12,163 bases of DNA. Source: JADGHQ01 sp045805385 (GTDB taxonomy: Bacteria; Actinomycetota; Thermoleophilia; Solirubrobacterales; Thermoleophilaceae). The stretch covers positions 1 through 12,163 of the forward strand of contig JBJMLG010000024.1 of the NCBI GenBank assembly GCA_045805385.1, read 5' to 3'. The position numbers and the translations under genes are program-made. The notes beneath the pieces are model-generated. The model made no database searches. It was given only the letters and a program-made list of their open reading frames with translations, and had not been told where the DNA came from. Of this stretch, positions 4,618 to 12,163 are shown one piece after another; position 1 is the first letter of the stretch; every line of letters starts with the position of its first letter.

Positions 4618-7203
4618 CTACTCGTACTGCAGCGCCTGGAGGACGTTGAGCCGTGCGGCCCGCCGGGCCGGCACGATCGACGCCAGCAGGCCCGCGATCA
4701 CCGCCACGAACGTGAACGCGATCAGCGAGGTGACCGGGACCGAGAAGCCGAGTCCCTGATCCTGCAGCGCCCGCGTGACCAGCGCGGCGAGGAAGAGCCC
4801 GAGCGGCAGCCCCAGCGCCGCTCCGATCAGCGCGGTGATCACGCTCTCCTGGCGGATCATGCGCCGCACCTGTCGCCGCGTCATCCCGACCGCCCGCAGC
4901 ATGCCGAGCTCGCGCGTGCGTTCGAACACCGCGAGCACGAGCGTGTTCACCATCCCGAACAGCGACACGATCACCGACAGCGCGAGCAGCACGTACAGGA
5001 GGTTCAGGAGCTGGTTCACGCCGCCCACCCGCTCGTCCACCCAGTCCGCCTTCGACTGCACCTTCGCGTCCGGGAAGCGGGCGAGCGCCTGCTTCAGCGT
5101 GGTGGTCGCCTGCGGCGTCACGCCGCGTGTGAGCCTGATGAAGGCGAGCAGCACCTTCGGGCGCTCGAAGTAACGGCTGAAGGTGGCATGGGACACCACG
5201 ACCTTCCCGAGCAGCGGGTCGATCTTGTCGAACACCGGCGGCTTCGAGATTCCGCGCACGACCAAGGTCGGGCGCCTGCCGGACGGCGTGGTCACCTGGA
5301 AGGTGTCCCCCACCTTCAGGTTGCGGTCGTCGGCGTAGTCCTTCTTGATGATCGCGCCGTTCGGCCCGAGTGCGGCGAGCGTGGCGTCCGAGCCCTGGCT
5401 CCACTGGAAGTTGTAGGTGCGCGCGATCGTTGCCGGGTCCACGCCGTCCACGCGGATGCTCTTCCCGAACGCCTTGGCGCTGTCGTCGAACACGGCCGAC
5501 GCCACCCCCACGCCGGGCGCCGCCGGCAGCGCCTTCACCGCCGAGGCCGGGAACTGCGTGAAGCCGTTGTCGGAGGTGACGACGTAATCGGCGCGCACCT
5601 GCTTCTCGAGCGCGTTGCGGTCCGAGCTGCGCAGGCCCGCGCCGAGCGTGGCGACGAGCGTCACGAGCGCCAGCCCGATCATCAGCGCCGCAGCTGTCGA
5701 CGCCGTGCGAGCCGGGTTCCGCACCGAGTTGTCGCGCGCGAGGCGGCCGGGCGCGCCTCCGAGCCGCTGCGCCGGCTGGCCCACAACCTCGACGATCGGC
5801 GCGACCAACCGCTTTGCGACGAGCGCCACGCCTACGAACAGCGCCAGGCAGCCGACGCCGAGCAGCAGCAGCGTCAGGCCGGTCGAGAGCCCGTTTGCGA
5901 ACGAGCCGATCACAAGCGCGACCACAGCCGCCAGCACGAGCAGCAGCGCGAAGCCGCCCGAGTAGGGCGAGAGCCGAGTGGGCGGCACCTGCGCGCCCTC
6001 GCTCACCGCGGCGATCGGCGGCACTCGCGTGGCCCGGATGGCCGGCACGATGCTCGACACGACGGTGATCACCGTGCCGATCAGGAGCGACACCACCACG
6101 GTGCGCGTGGCGAACACCGTGCCCGCCTGCGGCAGGTCCAGCGACAGCGCCTTGAATATCGCGCTCAGGAGCTTGGCCAGGCCAAGCCCGAGGAACAGCC
6201 CGGTGACCGACGCGAACAGCCCGATCACGAAGCCCTCGAGCAGCACCGATCGCAGCACCTGCCGGCGCGAGGCCCCGATCGTGCGCATGGTGGCGAACTC
6301 GCGCGCCCGCTGGGCGATCGTGATGGAGAGGGTGTTGAAGATCACGAACGAGCCCACGAACAGCGCGATCACGGCGAACGCGAGCAGGAAGTACTGGATG
6401 AACTTGATGAAGCTCTGCGTGTCGTCCGATGCCTTGTTCGCCTGGGCGGCACCGGTGGAGACCTTGGCGCTCGGCGGCAGGAGCGGCGCCACCTCGCGCA
6501 CCAGCTGCTGGTCGCTGACGCCCGGCTTGGCGGCGAGCGAGATGGAGTCGAAGCGACCCTCCTTGCGCAGCAGCCGCTGTGCGGTGGGGATGTCGAACAC
6601 GGCGAGCGTGGCGCCGCCGAGCGAGTCGACGTTTCCGTACTTCGCGATCCCGACGATGCGGAAGTCCTCGCGGGGGCCCTCGGCCGCGACGGGCACCGTG
6701 TCGCCCACCTTGAAGCCCTCGTTGCCCGCCGTGCCCTTGTCGATCACCACCTGCCCGGGGCCCGCCGGCCAGGCGCCGGAGGTGAGGCGGAGGGGGTTGA
6801 ACTGCGGCTCGCTCGGGTCGATCCCGAAGCCGAGCGACGGCGCGCCGCCCTTCGACAGCGGCTTGCCGTCCTTGCCGATCAGCTGCACCTGATCGCCCGC
6901 GCCGGCCACGCCGGTGATCTGCCCGGTGGCGGCCGCTACATCCGGCAGCTTGCGCACCCTGGCGAGGAGCGCTTCGGGCACGGTCGCGTTCCCGCTCGCC
7001 GACTGGCTCACGAACTCGCGACCGGAGATGACGGCGCTCGTGTTCTTGTAGGAGCCCTGGAAGATCTGGTCGAACGCCGACTTGATCGTGTCCGTGAGGA
7101 CGTAGGTGCCGCTGACCATCGCGACGCCGAGCACCACGGCGAGGGAGGTGAGCACGGCCCGCGTCTTGCGGAACGCGAGCCCCTTGAGCGCGATGCGCCT
7201 CAC
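4618..7203 (-). CDS. ABC transporter permease, double-FtsX (MacB-like) type
   Basis: This is the membrane subunit of the ABC system whose ATPase is encoded just upstream. The 861 residues contain an N-terminal membrane helix (about 15-37) and a MacB-type extracytoplasmic domain (about 40-262). The first FtsX core follows, with three helices (about 268-290, 320-345, 368-388). Two central helices (about 416-434 and 441-464), another helix (about 500-523), a second extracytoplasmic domain (about 525-728) and a second FtsX core (about 732-758, 787-809, 826-846) complete it. Each core has the cytoplasmic coupling motif R-E-x-x-x-x-R-x-x-G-x-(S/T)-R-R-Q-V (301-315 and 764-779). Ten helices in all are predicted by eye. 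Such proteins generally power work on envelope substrates such as lipoprotein, peptide or antibiotic export, rather than classic import. The GTG start at 7203 overlaps the ATPase stop as GTGA, indicating translational coupling. The substrate is unknown. Confidence 0.9.
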   Translation of the reverse strand: MRRIALKGLAFRKTRAVLTSLAVVLGVAMVSGTYVLTDTIKSAFDQIFQGSYKNTSAVISGREFVSQSASGNATVPEALLARVRKLPDVAAATGQITGVAGAGDQVQLIGKDGKPLSKGGAPSLGFGIDPSEPQFNPLRLTSGAWPAGPGQVVIDKGTAGNEGFKVGDTVPVAAEGPREDFRIVGIAKYGNVDSLGGATLAVFDIPTAQRLLRKEGRFDSISLAAKPGVSDQQLVREVAPLLPPSAKVSTGAAQANKASDDTQSFIKFIQYFLLAFAVIALFVGSFVIFNTLSITIAQRAREFATMRTIGASRRQVLRSVLLEGFVIGLFASVTGLFLGLGLAKLLSAIFKALSLDLPQAGTVFATRTVVVSLLIGTVITVVSSIVPAIRATRVPPIAAVSEGAQVPPTRLSPYSGGFALLLVLAAVVALVIGSFANGLSTGLTLLLLGVGCLALFVGVALVAKRLVAPIVEVVGQPAQRLGGAPGRLARDNSVRNPARTASTAAALMIGLALVTLVATLGAGLRSSDRNALEKQVRADYVVTSDNGFTQFPASAVKALPAAPGVGVASAVFDDSAKAFGKSIRVDGVDPATIARTYNFQWSQGSDATLAALGPNGAIIKKDYADDRNLKVGDTFQVTTPSGRRPTLVVRGISKPPVFDKIDPLLGKVVVSHATFSRYFERPKVLLAFIRLTRGVTPQATTTLKQALARFPDAKVQSKADWVDERVGGVNQLLNLLYVLLALSVIVSLFGMVNTLVLAVFERTRELGMLRAVGMTRRQVRRMIRQESVITALIGAALGLPLGLFLAALVTRALQDQGLGFSVPVTSLIAFTFVAVIAGLLASIVPARRAARLNVLQALQYE

Positions 7204-7967
7204 GCTGCCCCGAGCTCCGCCATCGCCGCCACGATCGTGCTCGCCTCGGAGCGGCCCTGGTCGCGCACGATCTGGCCGTCGGCCAGGAACAGGATCCGGT
7301 CGGCGATCGCCGCCGCCGTCGGGTCGTGCGTGACCATCACGGTGGTCTGACCCAAGCTGTCCACCGATTCCCGGAGCAGGTCGAGGATGTCGCGGCTCGT
7401 GGCCGAGTCGAGGTTGCCTGTCGGCTCGTCGGCGAAGATCACCTTGGGCCGGGACACGAGCGCGCGGGCGATCGCCACCCGCTGCTGCTGCCCTCCGGAG
7501 AGCTCGCTCGGGCGGTGGCGGCGCCGGTCGCCGAGGCCGACCTTCCCGATGATCTGCTCGATCCAGCCCCGATCGGGCTTCTCACCCGCGATCTCGAGCG
7601 GGATCGTGACGTTCTCCTCGGCGGTGAGCATTGGCAGCAGGTTGAAGAACTGAAAGATGAAGCCGATGTGGGTGCGCCGCAGCCGCGTGAGCTCGTTGTC
7701 GTCCATCGCGGTGATCTCGGCGCCGTCGATGAACACGCGGCCCGAGGTCGGCTGGTCGAGCCCCGCGAGGATGTGCATGAGCGTGGACTTGCCGGAGCCC
7801 GACGGGCCCATCACCGCCGTGAGGCCTCCGGGCGCGATGTCGAGGCTGACTCCGCGCAGCGCGTCGACCGCGGACTCACCTTCTCCGAAGCGCCGGTGTA
7901 TCTCCTGAGCGCTCACCAGCGGGCCGTTGCGGTGCTGAGCGTCGTGAGCTGGGGACGCTTCAGTCAC
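7200..7967 (-). CDS. ABC transporter ATP-binding protein, MacB/LolD family
   Basis: This is the cytoplasmic ATPase for the downstream FtsX-type permease. With the chosen start the protein has 255 residues, typical for the family. It carries Walker A GPSGSGKST (54-62), Q-loop Q106 in FIFQFFNLLP, the family motif LLPMLTAEENV (110-120), signature LSGGQQQR (156-163), Walker B VIFADEP with catalytic E181, D-loop NLD (185-187) and switch H214. Only the first 16 or so residues and the last 20 lie outside the fold. I chose the GTG at 7967 because AAGGAG lies six nt upstream and the homologous region begins soon after; the longer reading to 8027 has an uncharacteristic leader. The start overlaps the stop of the upstream 153-aa gene by 8 bp (GTGACTGA), so translation of the two is probably coupled. 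Confidence 0.93.
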   Translation of the reverse strand: MTEASPAHDAQHRNGPLVSAQEIHRRFGEGESAVDALRGVSLDIAPGGLTAVMGPSGSGKSTLMHILAGLDQPTSGRVFIDGAEITAMDDNELTRLRRTHIGFIFQFFNLLPMLTAEENVTIPLEIAGEKPDRGWIEQIIGKVGLGDRRRHRPSELSGGQQQRVAIARALVSRPKVIFADEPTGNLDSATSRDILDLLRESVDSLGQTTVMVTHDPTAAAIADRILFLADGQIVRDQGRSEASTIVAAMAELGAA

Positions 7968-8421
7968 GCGGCACTCCTTCTTCGGGGGCTGAGAGCAGCC
8001 TAGCCGTTGCCCGGGCGTTGACGCCACCCATGCATTCGGCGCTCCCGCCCTCCCATTCGAGCCGGATCAGCGGCGAGAGGCCGCCCTCCTCGACCACGGC
8101 GCGGATGTCGCCCCGAAGCCAGACGCCGGCCTCCCCTCGGACCTTCACGCCGTGGTCCCCGCGGTGCGCGAAGTGGAACGCATGGACGGTTTCGGGCGTG
8201 ACCGCCAGCAGGAACGTGAGCGGCAGGCGGGCCGGCTTGGCGAACGGCTGGCGCCGTCTCAGCAGCGCGTCCACGAGCGGCGAGAACGGGCCCGCGATCA
8301 CGTCGCCGATCCCGCCGACCCGCTGGAACGCGCCCAGCTCGAGGATCGGTTGCTCGCCCACCCACGGCTGGACGTCGTGGCGCCACAGCTCGGCCTCGAT
8401 CTTCTCGCGCTCCGATCCCAT
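7960..8421 (-). CDS. Conserved-context hypothetical protein, 153 aa
   Basis: I do not recognise this protein. The ORF has no signal peptide and no obvious membrane helix; the hydrophobic stretches (GGIGDVIAGPFSPLVDALL near 36-54, LPLTFLLAVTP near 66-76) are short. The middle and C-terminal part reads as alternating strands (FLLAVTPETVHAFHF, VKVRGEAGVWLRGDI, LIRLEWEGG). That pattern resembles small beta-rich domains of the PH-like or lipid-sensing kind, but the resemblance is only by eye. Coding is supported by context: it starts 13 bp after the thpR stop and its stop overlaps the ABC ATPase start by 8 bp, which itself has a strong ribosome site. Its own ATG at 8421 has no clear ribosome site, so it probably relies on coupling to thpR. 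A role with the ABC transporter is inference from position. Confidence 0.75.
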   Translation of the reverse strand: MGSEREKIEAELWRHDVQPWVGEQPILELGAFQRVGGIGDVIAGPFSPLVDALLRRRQPFAKPARLPLTFLLAVTPETVHAFHFAHRGDHGVKVRGEAGVWLRGDIRAVVEEGGLSPLIRLEWEGGSAECMGGVNARATARLLSAPEEGVPRD

Positions 8422-8434
8422 CCCGGAGCGAAGG

Positions 8435-9058
8435 CTAGGAGGCGAGTTCGAAGACCTCGAGCGCTTCGTAGCGGGCGCCGCGCGGTGACAGGTGCGAGCG
8501 GTAGAGGGTCACCTGGGTCGCCTCGAAGGGCTCGCCGTCCGGCACGGCCTCGATCGGCTCCGCTCGCCGGTCGCGCTTCACGCGCGCGAACGTGATGTGC
8601 GGCCAGAACGGGCGGTTCTCCGGCTCGTGGAAGCCCCCGCCCGCGAGCGCCATCGCGCACGCCTCGGCCACGGCCGTCGCGTGTCCGCTCTCGTCCTCCA
8701 GATCCACGGCGAAGAGCCGCGGACCGCGCGGCGGCACGGGCTTCACGCCGGTGGCCCACATCGTCGGTGCGGGCAGCGGCTCGACGGCGCCCGCCACCGT
8801 GCGCCCGATCTCGTGGATCTCCTTCTCCGGGCGATAGCCGAGGAACACGAGCGTCACGTGCAGGGCCACGTCGGGGACCGGCCGGAGGTCGTCGCGGCCG
8901 TCGAGGGCGAAGTCGCGCCAGACCGTGAGCTGTCTGCGCGCCACCTCAGGCAGGTCGAGCGCGACGAACAGCCGCGCGCGCGGCGAGCCGGGCCGGCCGT
9001 GGCGCCCACGCGGGGCGGCCTCGCCTGCCGGCGGGTCAGACGGGCGCCTCTTGCCCAC
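8435..9058 (-). CDS. thpR: RNA 2',3'-cyclic phosphodiesterase (2H family)
   Basis: ThpR (formerly LigT) opens 2',3'-cyclic phosphate RNA ends to 2'-phosphomonoesters and can join tRNA halves in reverse. The 207 residues carry both catalytic 2H motifs, HVTL (67-70) and HITF (154-157), in the expected positions, with the family opening RLFVALDLPE at 29-38 and the FLGYRPE segment after the first motif. The protein is longer than the usual 180 or so because of about 28 extra basic, Gly/Pro-rich residues before the fold. The only plausible start before the first strand is the GTG at 9058, which overlaps the end of cinA by 23 nt and has no ribosome site, pointing to coupled translation. The extension therefore seems real, unless an unusual start codon is used. 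Confidence 0.93.
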   Translation of the reverse strand: MGKRRPSDPPAGEAAPRGRHGRPGSPRARLFVALDLPEVARRQLTVWRDFALDGRDDLRPVPDVALHVTLVFLGYRPEKEIHEIGRTVAGAVEPLPAPTMWATGVKPVPPRGPRLFAVDLEDESGHATAVAEACAMALAGGGFHEPENRPFWPHITFARVKRDRRAEPIEAVPDGEPFEATQVTLYRSHLSPRGARYEALEVFELAS

Positions 9059-10328
9059 TGAGCAGGCGCCGCAGCAGGTGCAGCGCGATCGTGGTGGCGC
9101 GGTCGCGGATCTCTCGGCGATCGCCCGGCAGGCGGATGTCGCGGGCGAGCGTGCGCCCGTCTGAGAGCTTCACCGACCAGCACACGTAACCGACCGGCTT
9201 GGCCTCGGTGCCCCCGCCGGGGCCGGCGATGCCCGTGATCGCCACCGCGGTGTCGGCATCGAAACGCTGGAGCGCGCCGTCGGCCATTGCGTCGGCCACC
9301 TCCGGCGAGACGGCGCCGTGGCGCGCGATCAGCGCGGGATCGACTCCCAGCAGCTCCACCTTCGCTTCGTTCGCGTAGGACACGACGCCGCCCATCACGT
9401 ACGCCGACGAGCCGGGTCGCTCGGTCAGGCGCGCCGCGAGCAGGCCTCCGGTGCAGGACTCGGCGAGGCCCACGCGCCGGCCCTCGAGCAGCGCTGCCAC
9501 CTGCTCGTCGATCGACGTCCCGTCGCTCGAGAACAGCGTGCGCTCGTGGCGGCGCTCGATGAGCTCGCGGGTGCCACGCCAGGCGCCGTCCGACTCCGGC
9601 TCCCAGCGGGCCACGACCTCGACCTCGCCGCGGCGCAGGCAGGTGGTGATCTCCACCTCGTCGAAGCCGGGCACCTCCTGCTCGGCGACCCGGAGCGTCT
9701 CGGCGATCTCCGACTCCGGGATGCCGAACAGGCGCAGCGTCTGCATCTCGTAGCTCGAGCGCCCGCTCGCCGCCGCCTTGAACTCGTCGGACTCCACGGC
9801 CTGTGGCCACAGCTCGGCGAGCTCGCGCGGCGGTCCGGGCATGACGACGATGGTCGCGTCGCCGCTGCCCTCGCGCGGCGGCACGACGAACCCCGGGGCC
9901 GTGCCGGCCGGATCGATCACGTGCGCTCCCCGCGGCACGAGCGCCTGCTTGCGTTCGGACTCGAGCACCGCCGCCGGGTCGAGATGGGACCAGCGCTTCA
10001 TCATCGGCTCGAGGATCTCCGCGATGCGGTCGAACAGCCGCTCGTCTAGCTCGAGCGGCCGTCCCGTGTGCTCGGCCACCACCTCGACGGTCTTGTCGTC
10101 CGCCGTGGGCCCCAGGCCGCCCGTGGTGACGATCAGGTCCATGCCCTGATCGTCCATGAATCGCAGCTGAGCCTCCATGTCCTCGAGCCGGTCGCCCACG
10201 ATGCCGATGTGCGCGAGGTCGATGCCGAGCTCGAGCAGGCGATCGGCGAGCCACGGCCCGTTCGCGTCGCGCACGCGCCCGGTCAGGACCTCGGTGCCGG
10301 TGACCACCACGCCGGCGCGTGCGCTCAT
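9036..10328 (-). CDS. cinA: CinA: MoaB/Mog-like domain fused to PncC-type nicotinamide-nucleotide amidase
   Basis: CinA proteins combine an N-terminal COG1058 domain (ADP-ribose pyrophosphatase activity in characterised members) with a C-terminal amidase that converts NMN to nicotinic acid mononucleotide in NAD salvage. The 430 residues show TGTEVLTG (10-17) and TTGGLGPTADD (68-78) of the first domain, a linker domain (about 170-270), and the amidase with AESCTGG (289-295; nucleophile candidate S291), SYANEAK (317-323), GIAGPGGGT (366-374) and KPVGYV. Length matches the two-domain family. I chose the ATG at 10328, which overlaps the rodZ-like stop as ATGA; an ORF extending to 10550 only reads through the rodZ-like gene out of frame. 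The cinA-recA pairing common in bacteria is broken here by about 5.4 kb of other genes. Confidence 0.97.
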   Translation of the reverse strand: MSARAGVVVTGTEVLTGRVRDANGPWLADRLLELGIDLAHIGIVGDRLEDMEAQLRFMDDQGMDLIVTTGGLGPTADDKTVEVVAEHTGRPLELDERLFDRIAEILEPMMKRWSHLDPAAVLESERKQALVPRGAHVIDPAGTAPGFVVPPREGSGDATIVVMPGPPRELAELWPQAVESDEFKAAASGRSSYEMQTLRLFGIPESEIAETLRVAEQEVPGFDEVEITTCLRRGEVEVVARWEPESDGAWRGTRELIERRHERTLFSSDGTSIDEQVAALLEGRRVGLAESCTGGLLAARLTERPGSSAYVMGGVVSYANEAKVELLGVDPALIARHGAVSPEVADAMADGALQRFDADTAVAITGIAGPGGGTEAKPVGYVCWSVKLSDGRTLARDIRLPGDRREIRDRATTIALHLLRRLLSGQEAPV

Positions 10329-11083
10329 GCGCAGGGCCGCGAACCGAGCGGGAGCGGCTTCATGCCCTTGGCGGTGAACTCGTAACCCACGGGGCTCGGC
10401 CCGGGCGGGATGTCCACCTTCTTGCCGTTCACCGTGACGGCGGCGGATGTCTTGCCGAGATTGAGGCGAAGCCGCCGGCCCCGCCACTGCGTGGGTGCGC
10501 TGATCGTGCCCATGAAGGCCACCGGCGTGCCCGCGCCGCGGTCCACGCATACGTAGGTGGCTTCGGCGGGCGCGACCCGCACGACCACGCGGCGCGGCTG
10601 GCGTGCGGCGGGAGCCGTGGCCGTCTTCTTGTTGTTGTTGCGCTTCGTCGCCTGGCCGGTCGTGGAGCTCTTGTTCTTGGAGCCGCTGTCGTTGTTGGCC
10701 AGGCCTAGGGCAAGCAGGAACCCGAGCAGCGCCAGCACCGCCACCGCGGCTATCGCGCCCCAGCGCGGCCTGCGGGGACCGCCGCCCGAGCGGTCGCGCC
10801 CGCCCGGCTGCGGTTGAGTGGAGAACGGCGTGAGGTCCTCCTGCCCGCGCGGCTCATAGCGGGAGCGGTACTCCTCCACGAGCATGTGCGCGTCGAGCCC
10901 GAGGTACTCCGCGTAGGTCCGCAGGAAGCTGCGCACAAACGTGGTGCCGGGCAGCAGGTCGAACTCCTCGTTCTCGAGCGCCCGCAGGTACTTGGCCCGG
11001 ATCTTGGTCTTGGCCTCGACCTCCGAGATATCGATCTTCTGGCGCATGCGCGCCTCGCGAAGGGTGTCCCCAATCGCCTGCAT
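10325..11083 (-). CDS. rodZ: RodZ-like membrane protein (helix-turn-helix, one membrane helix, extracytoplasmic domain)
   Basis: RodZ links the MreB cytoskeleton to the wall-elongation machinery. The 252 residues have the family order: an N-terminal HTH_25 domain (about 3-70, including LREARMRQKIDISEVEAKT and the DLLPGTTFVRSFLRTYAEYLGLD block), a basic Pro/Gly linker (about 78-108), one membrane helix (109-129), a Lys/Asn/Thr-rich low-complexity spacer (132-160), and an extracytoplasmic DUF4115-like beta domain (about 165-252). That last domain has two cysteines, C179 and C251, which could form a disulfide outside the cell. The ATG at 11083 has only a weak AGG upstream. In many bacteria pgsA lies between this gene and cinA; here the two overlap directly. 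Whether it truly acts with MreB depends on mreB being elsewhere in the genome, so rodZ is a family name, not a proven role. Confidence 0.85.
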   Translation of the reverse strand: MQAIGDTLREARMRQKIDISEVEAKTKIRAKYLRALENEEFDLLPGTTFVRSFLRTYAEYLGLDAHMLVEEYRSRYEPRGQEDLTPFSTQPQPGGRDRSGGGPRRPRWGAIAAVAVLALLGFLLALGLANNDSGSKNKSSTTGQATKRNNNKKTATAPAARQPRRVVVRVAPAEATYVCVDRGAGTPVAFMGTISAPTQWRGRRLRLNLGKTSAAVTVNGKKVDIPPGPSPVGYEFTAKGMKPLPLGSRPCA

Positions 11084-11119
11084 CGGCGCCTATTCTGGCG
11101 ACTCGCGCGATCCGAGCGG

Positions 11120-11133
11120 CGTCCGGGCGGACG
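11120..11133 (-). other. Small hairpin in the ftsK-rodZ spacer
   Basis: Five-base arms CGTCC and GGACG with a four-base loop begin 7 bp after the ftsK stop. No T-run follows, so it is at best a weak terminator or pause site. The 56-bp spacer (11084-11139) is otherwise featureless, and I could not identify a promoter for the rodZ-like operon in it; transcription may continue from ftsK or start inside it. Confidence 0.25.
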
Positions 11134-11139
11134 GACGTC

Positions 11140-12163
11140 CTACGGAGTGTCGTCCGCAGTCGCGCCCACAGGCTCGCCCAGCGCGTCCAACACGCGCGGC
11201 AGGTCGGCCTCGGTGATCAGCACCTGGCGCGCCTTCGAGCCCTCGTAGCCCGAGATCACGCCGCGCCGCTCCATCATGTCGATCAGCCGCCCGGCGCGGG
11301 TGTATCCCACCCGCAGGCGCCGCTGGAGCATCGAAGTCGAGGCCGTGCCCATCTGCACCACGGTCGCGATGGCGTCGCCGAGCAGATCGTCCGCATCGGG
11401 ATCGAAGTCCCGGTCCTCGGCGCTCTCCCCGGATTCGACGGCTTCGAGCAGCTCCTCCTGGATCTCGGGCTCACCCTGCTTGCGCCAGTGGTTCGTGAGC
11501 TTCTCGATCTCGTCCTCGCCGATGAACGCGCCCTGGATGCGTGCGCCCCGCGACTCGGATGCCGGCCGGAACAGCATGTCGCCCTGCCCGAGCAGCGACT
11601 CCGCGCCGTTCTGGTCGAGGATCACGCGCGAGTCGGTCTGGGAGGACACCGCGAAGGCGATTCGCGCCGGCACGTTCGCCTTGATCATGCCGGTGATGAT
11701 GTCGGCGCTCGGGCGCTGGGTGGCGAGCAGCAGGTGGATGCCGACCGCGCGCGACTTCTGCGCGAGGCGGATGATCGAGTCCTCGACCTCGCCCGGCGCG
11801 ACCATCATCAGGTCGGCGAGCTCGTCGATCACGCAGAGGATGTAGGGCAGCGGCCGCTCGCCGTTCTTCTCGCGGCGCTGGTTCAGCTCCACGAGGTTGC
11901 GCGTGCGCGCGAGGCTCATGATCGAGTAGCGCTGCTCCATCTCGCGGATCAGGTTCTGCAGCACGTTCGCCGCCAGCCGCGGCGAGGTGACGACCGGCGT
12001 GAGCAGGTGCGGGATCGACTCGTAGTAGTTGAGCTCGACCTGCTTGGGGTCGACCAGCACCAGGCGCACCTCGTTCGGCGTGGCGCGCAGCAGGATCGAC
12101 GACAGCAGCGCGTTGACGCAGCCCGACTTGCCGGAGCCCGTCGTGCCCGCGATCAGGATGTGA
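11140..12163 (-). CDS. ftsK: DNA translocase FtsK (partial, N-terminus off the right edge)
   Basis: FtsK pumps chromosomal DNA through the closing septum and loads dimer resolution at dif. The visible C-terminal 340 residues begin inside the motor. Walker A GTTGSGKS is at 6-13, followed by LVDPKQVELNYYESIPHLL. Walker B is ILCVIDELADLMM with D113 and E114, then LLATQRPSADIITGMIKANVPARIAF. The winged-helix gamma domain that reads the orienting sequences lies at about 258-326, including TSMLQRRLRVGYTRAGRLIDMMERRGVISG. An acidic linker (about 235-258) precedes gamma. The membrane domain and the linker are outside the window. The reading frame is open to the last base, so the apparent start at 12069 is only an internal GTG. 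SpoIIIE is the same family and cannot be excluded by sequence alone. Confidence 0.96.
   Translation of the reverse strand, partial: HILIAGTTGSGKSGCVNALLSSILLRATPNEVRLVLVDPKQVELNYYESIPHLLTPVVTSPRLAANVLQNLIREMEQRYSIMSLARTRNLVELNQRREKNGERPLPYILCVIDELADLMMVAPGEVEDSIIRLAQKSRAVGIHLLLATQRPSADIITGMIKANVPARIAFAVSSQTDSRVILDQNGAESLLGQGDMLFRPASESRGARIQGAFIGEDEIEKLTNHWRKQGEPEIQEELLEAVESGESAEDRDFDPDADDLLGDAIATVVQMGTASTSMLQRRLRVGYTRAGRLIDMMERRGVISGYEGSKARQVLITEADLPRVLDALGEPVGATADDTP

Noticed and set aside
4546..7350. A 934-codon open frame on the plus strand opposite the ABC permease
   Set aside because: Its translation is a low-complexity Arg/His/Glu/Ala-rich string with no domain, as expected opposite a GC-rich gene. 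The minus-strand frame has clear FtsX motifs and coupled neighbours.
7968..8027. Longer start for the ABC ATPase at 8027
   Set aside because: The added 20 residues are not family-like, whereas the GTG at 7967 has AAGGAG six nt upstream and overlaps the previous stop.
8854..10254. A 466-codon open frame on the minus strand overlapping cinA and thpR in another frame
   Set aside because: Arg/Gly/Ala-rich out-of-frame translation; both catalytic domains of CinA and the first 2H motif of ThpR lie in the other frames.
10329..10550. N-terminal extension of cinA up to 10550
   Set aside because: It lies entirely within the rodZ-like gene and encodes an Arg/His-rich string; the CinA fold starts right after the ATG at 10328, which makes a standard ATGA overlap.
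1..12163. CRISPR array, tRNA or rRNA genes, insertion sequences, attachment sites
   Set aside because: No regularly spaced repeats, no cloverleaf-like GTTCRANYC context, no transposase or integrase motifs and no terminal inverted repeats were seen by eye.

Overview
This is a GC-rich window in which every supported gene lies on the minus strand, so transcription runs from high to low coordinates. The gene set and order (ftsK, rodZ-like, cinA, thpR, then recA, rny, miaB) are a form of the conserved ftsK/cinA/recA neighbourhood. High GC, an actinobacterial-type SOS box (CGAAC-N3-TGTTC) in front of recA, and RNase Y in place of the usual actinobacterial recA-recX arrangement suggest a deep-branching actinobacterium, perhaps Thermoleophilia (Solirubrobacterales or relatives). 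That placement is inference; no 16S or tRNA gene is present.

Layout in transcription order (right to left). ftsK (cut at the right edge) is followed after 56 bp by a rodZ-like gene. From there a tightly packed operon runs: rodZ-like, cinA (4-bp ATGA overlap), thpR (23-bp overlap), an unrecognised 153-aa gene (13-bp gap), a MacB/LolD-type ABC ATPase (8-bp overlap) and a large FtsX-type permease (4-bp GTGA overlap). After about 110 bp comes a secreted four-cysteine protein of unknown function. recA then has its own control region, with a LexA-type operator, a tandem duplication covering it and a plausible -10 element, and ends at a strand-specific hairpin terminator. A 378-bp gap with a candidate promoter and two perfect hairpins leads to rny (RNase Y). 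miaB follows 31 bp later and is cut at the left edge.

How the genes fit together. FtsK and the RodZ-like protein belong to division and cell shape. CinA and ThpR are small-molecule and RNA-end housekeeping enzymes. RecA is DNA repair under SOS control. RNase Y and MiaB act on mRNA decay and tRNA modification. The accessory part is the block from about 3783 to 8421 (unknown protein, ABC ATPase, permease, secreted protein), which sits between cinA/thpR and recA and is partly co-transcribed with the housekeeping genes. I see no CRISPR array, insertion sequence, RNA gene or prophage. The most unusual points are this embedded ABC module, the duplicated recA operator region and the structured rny leader.
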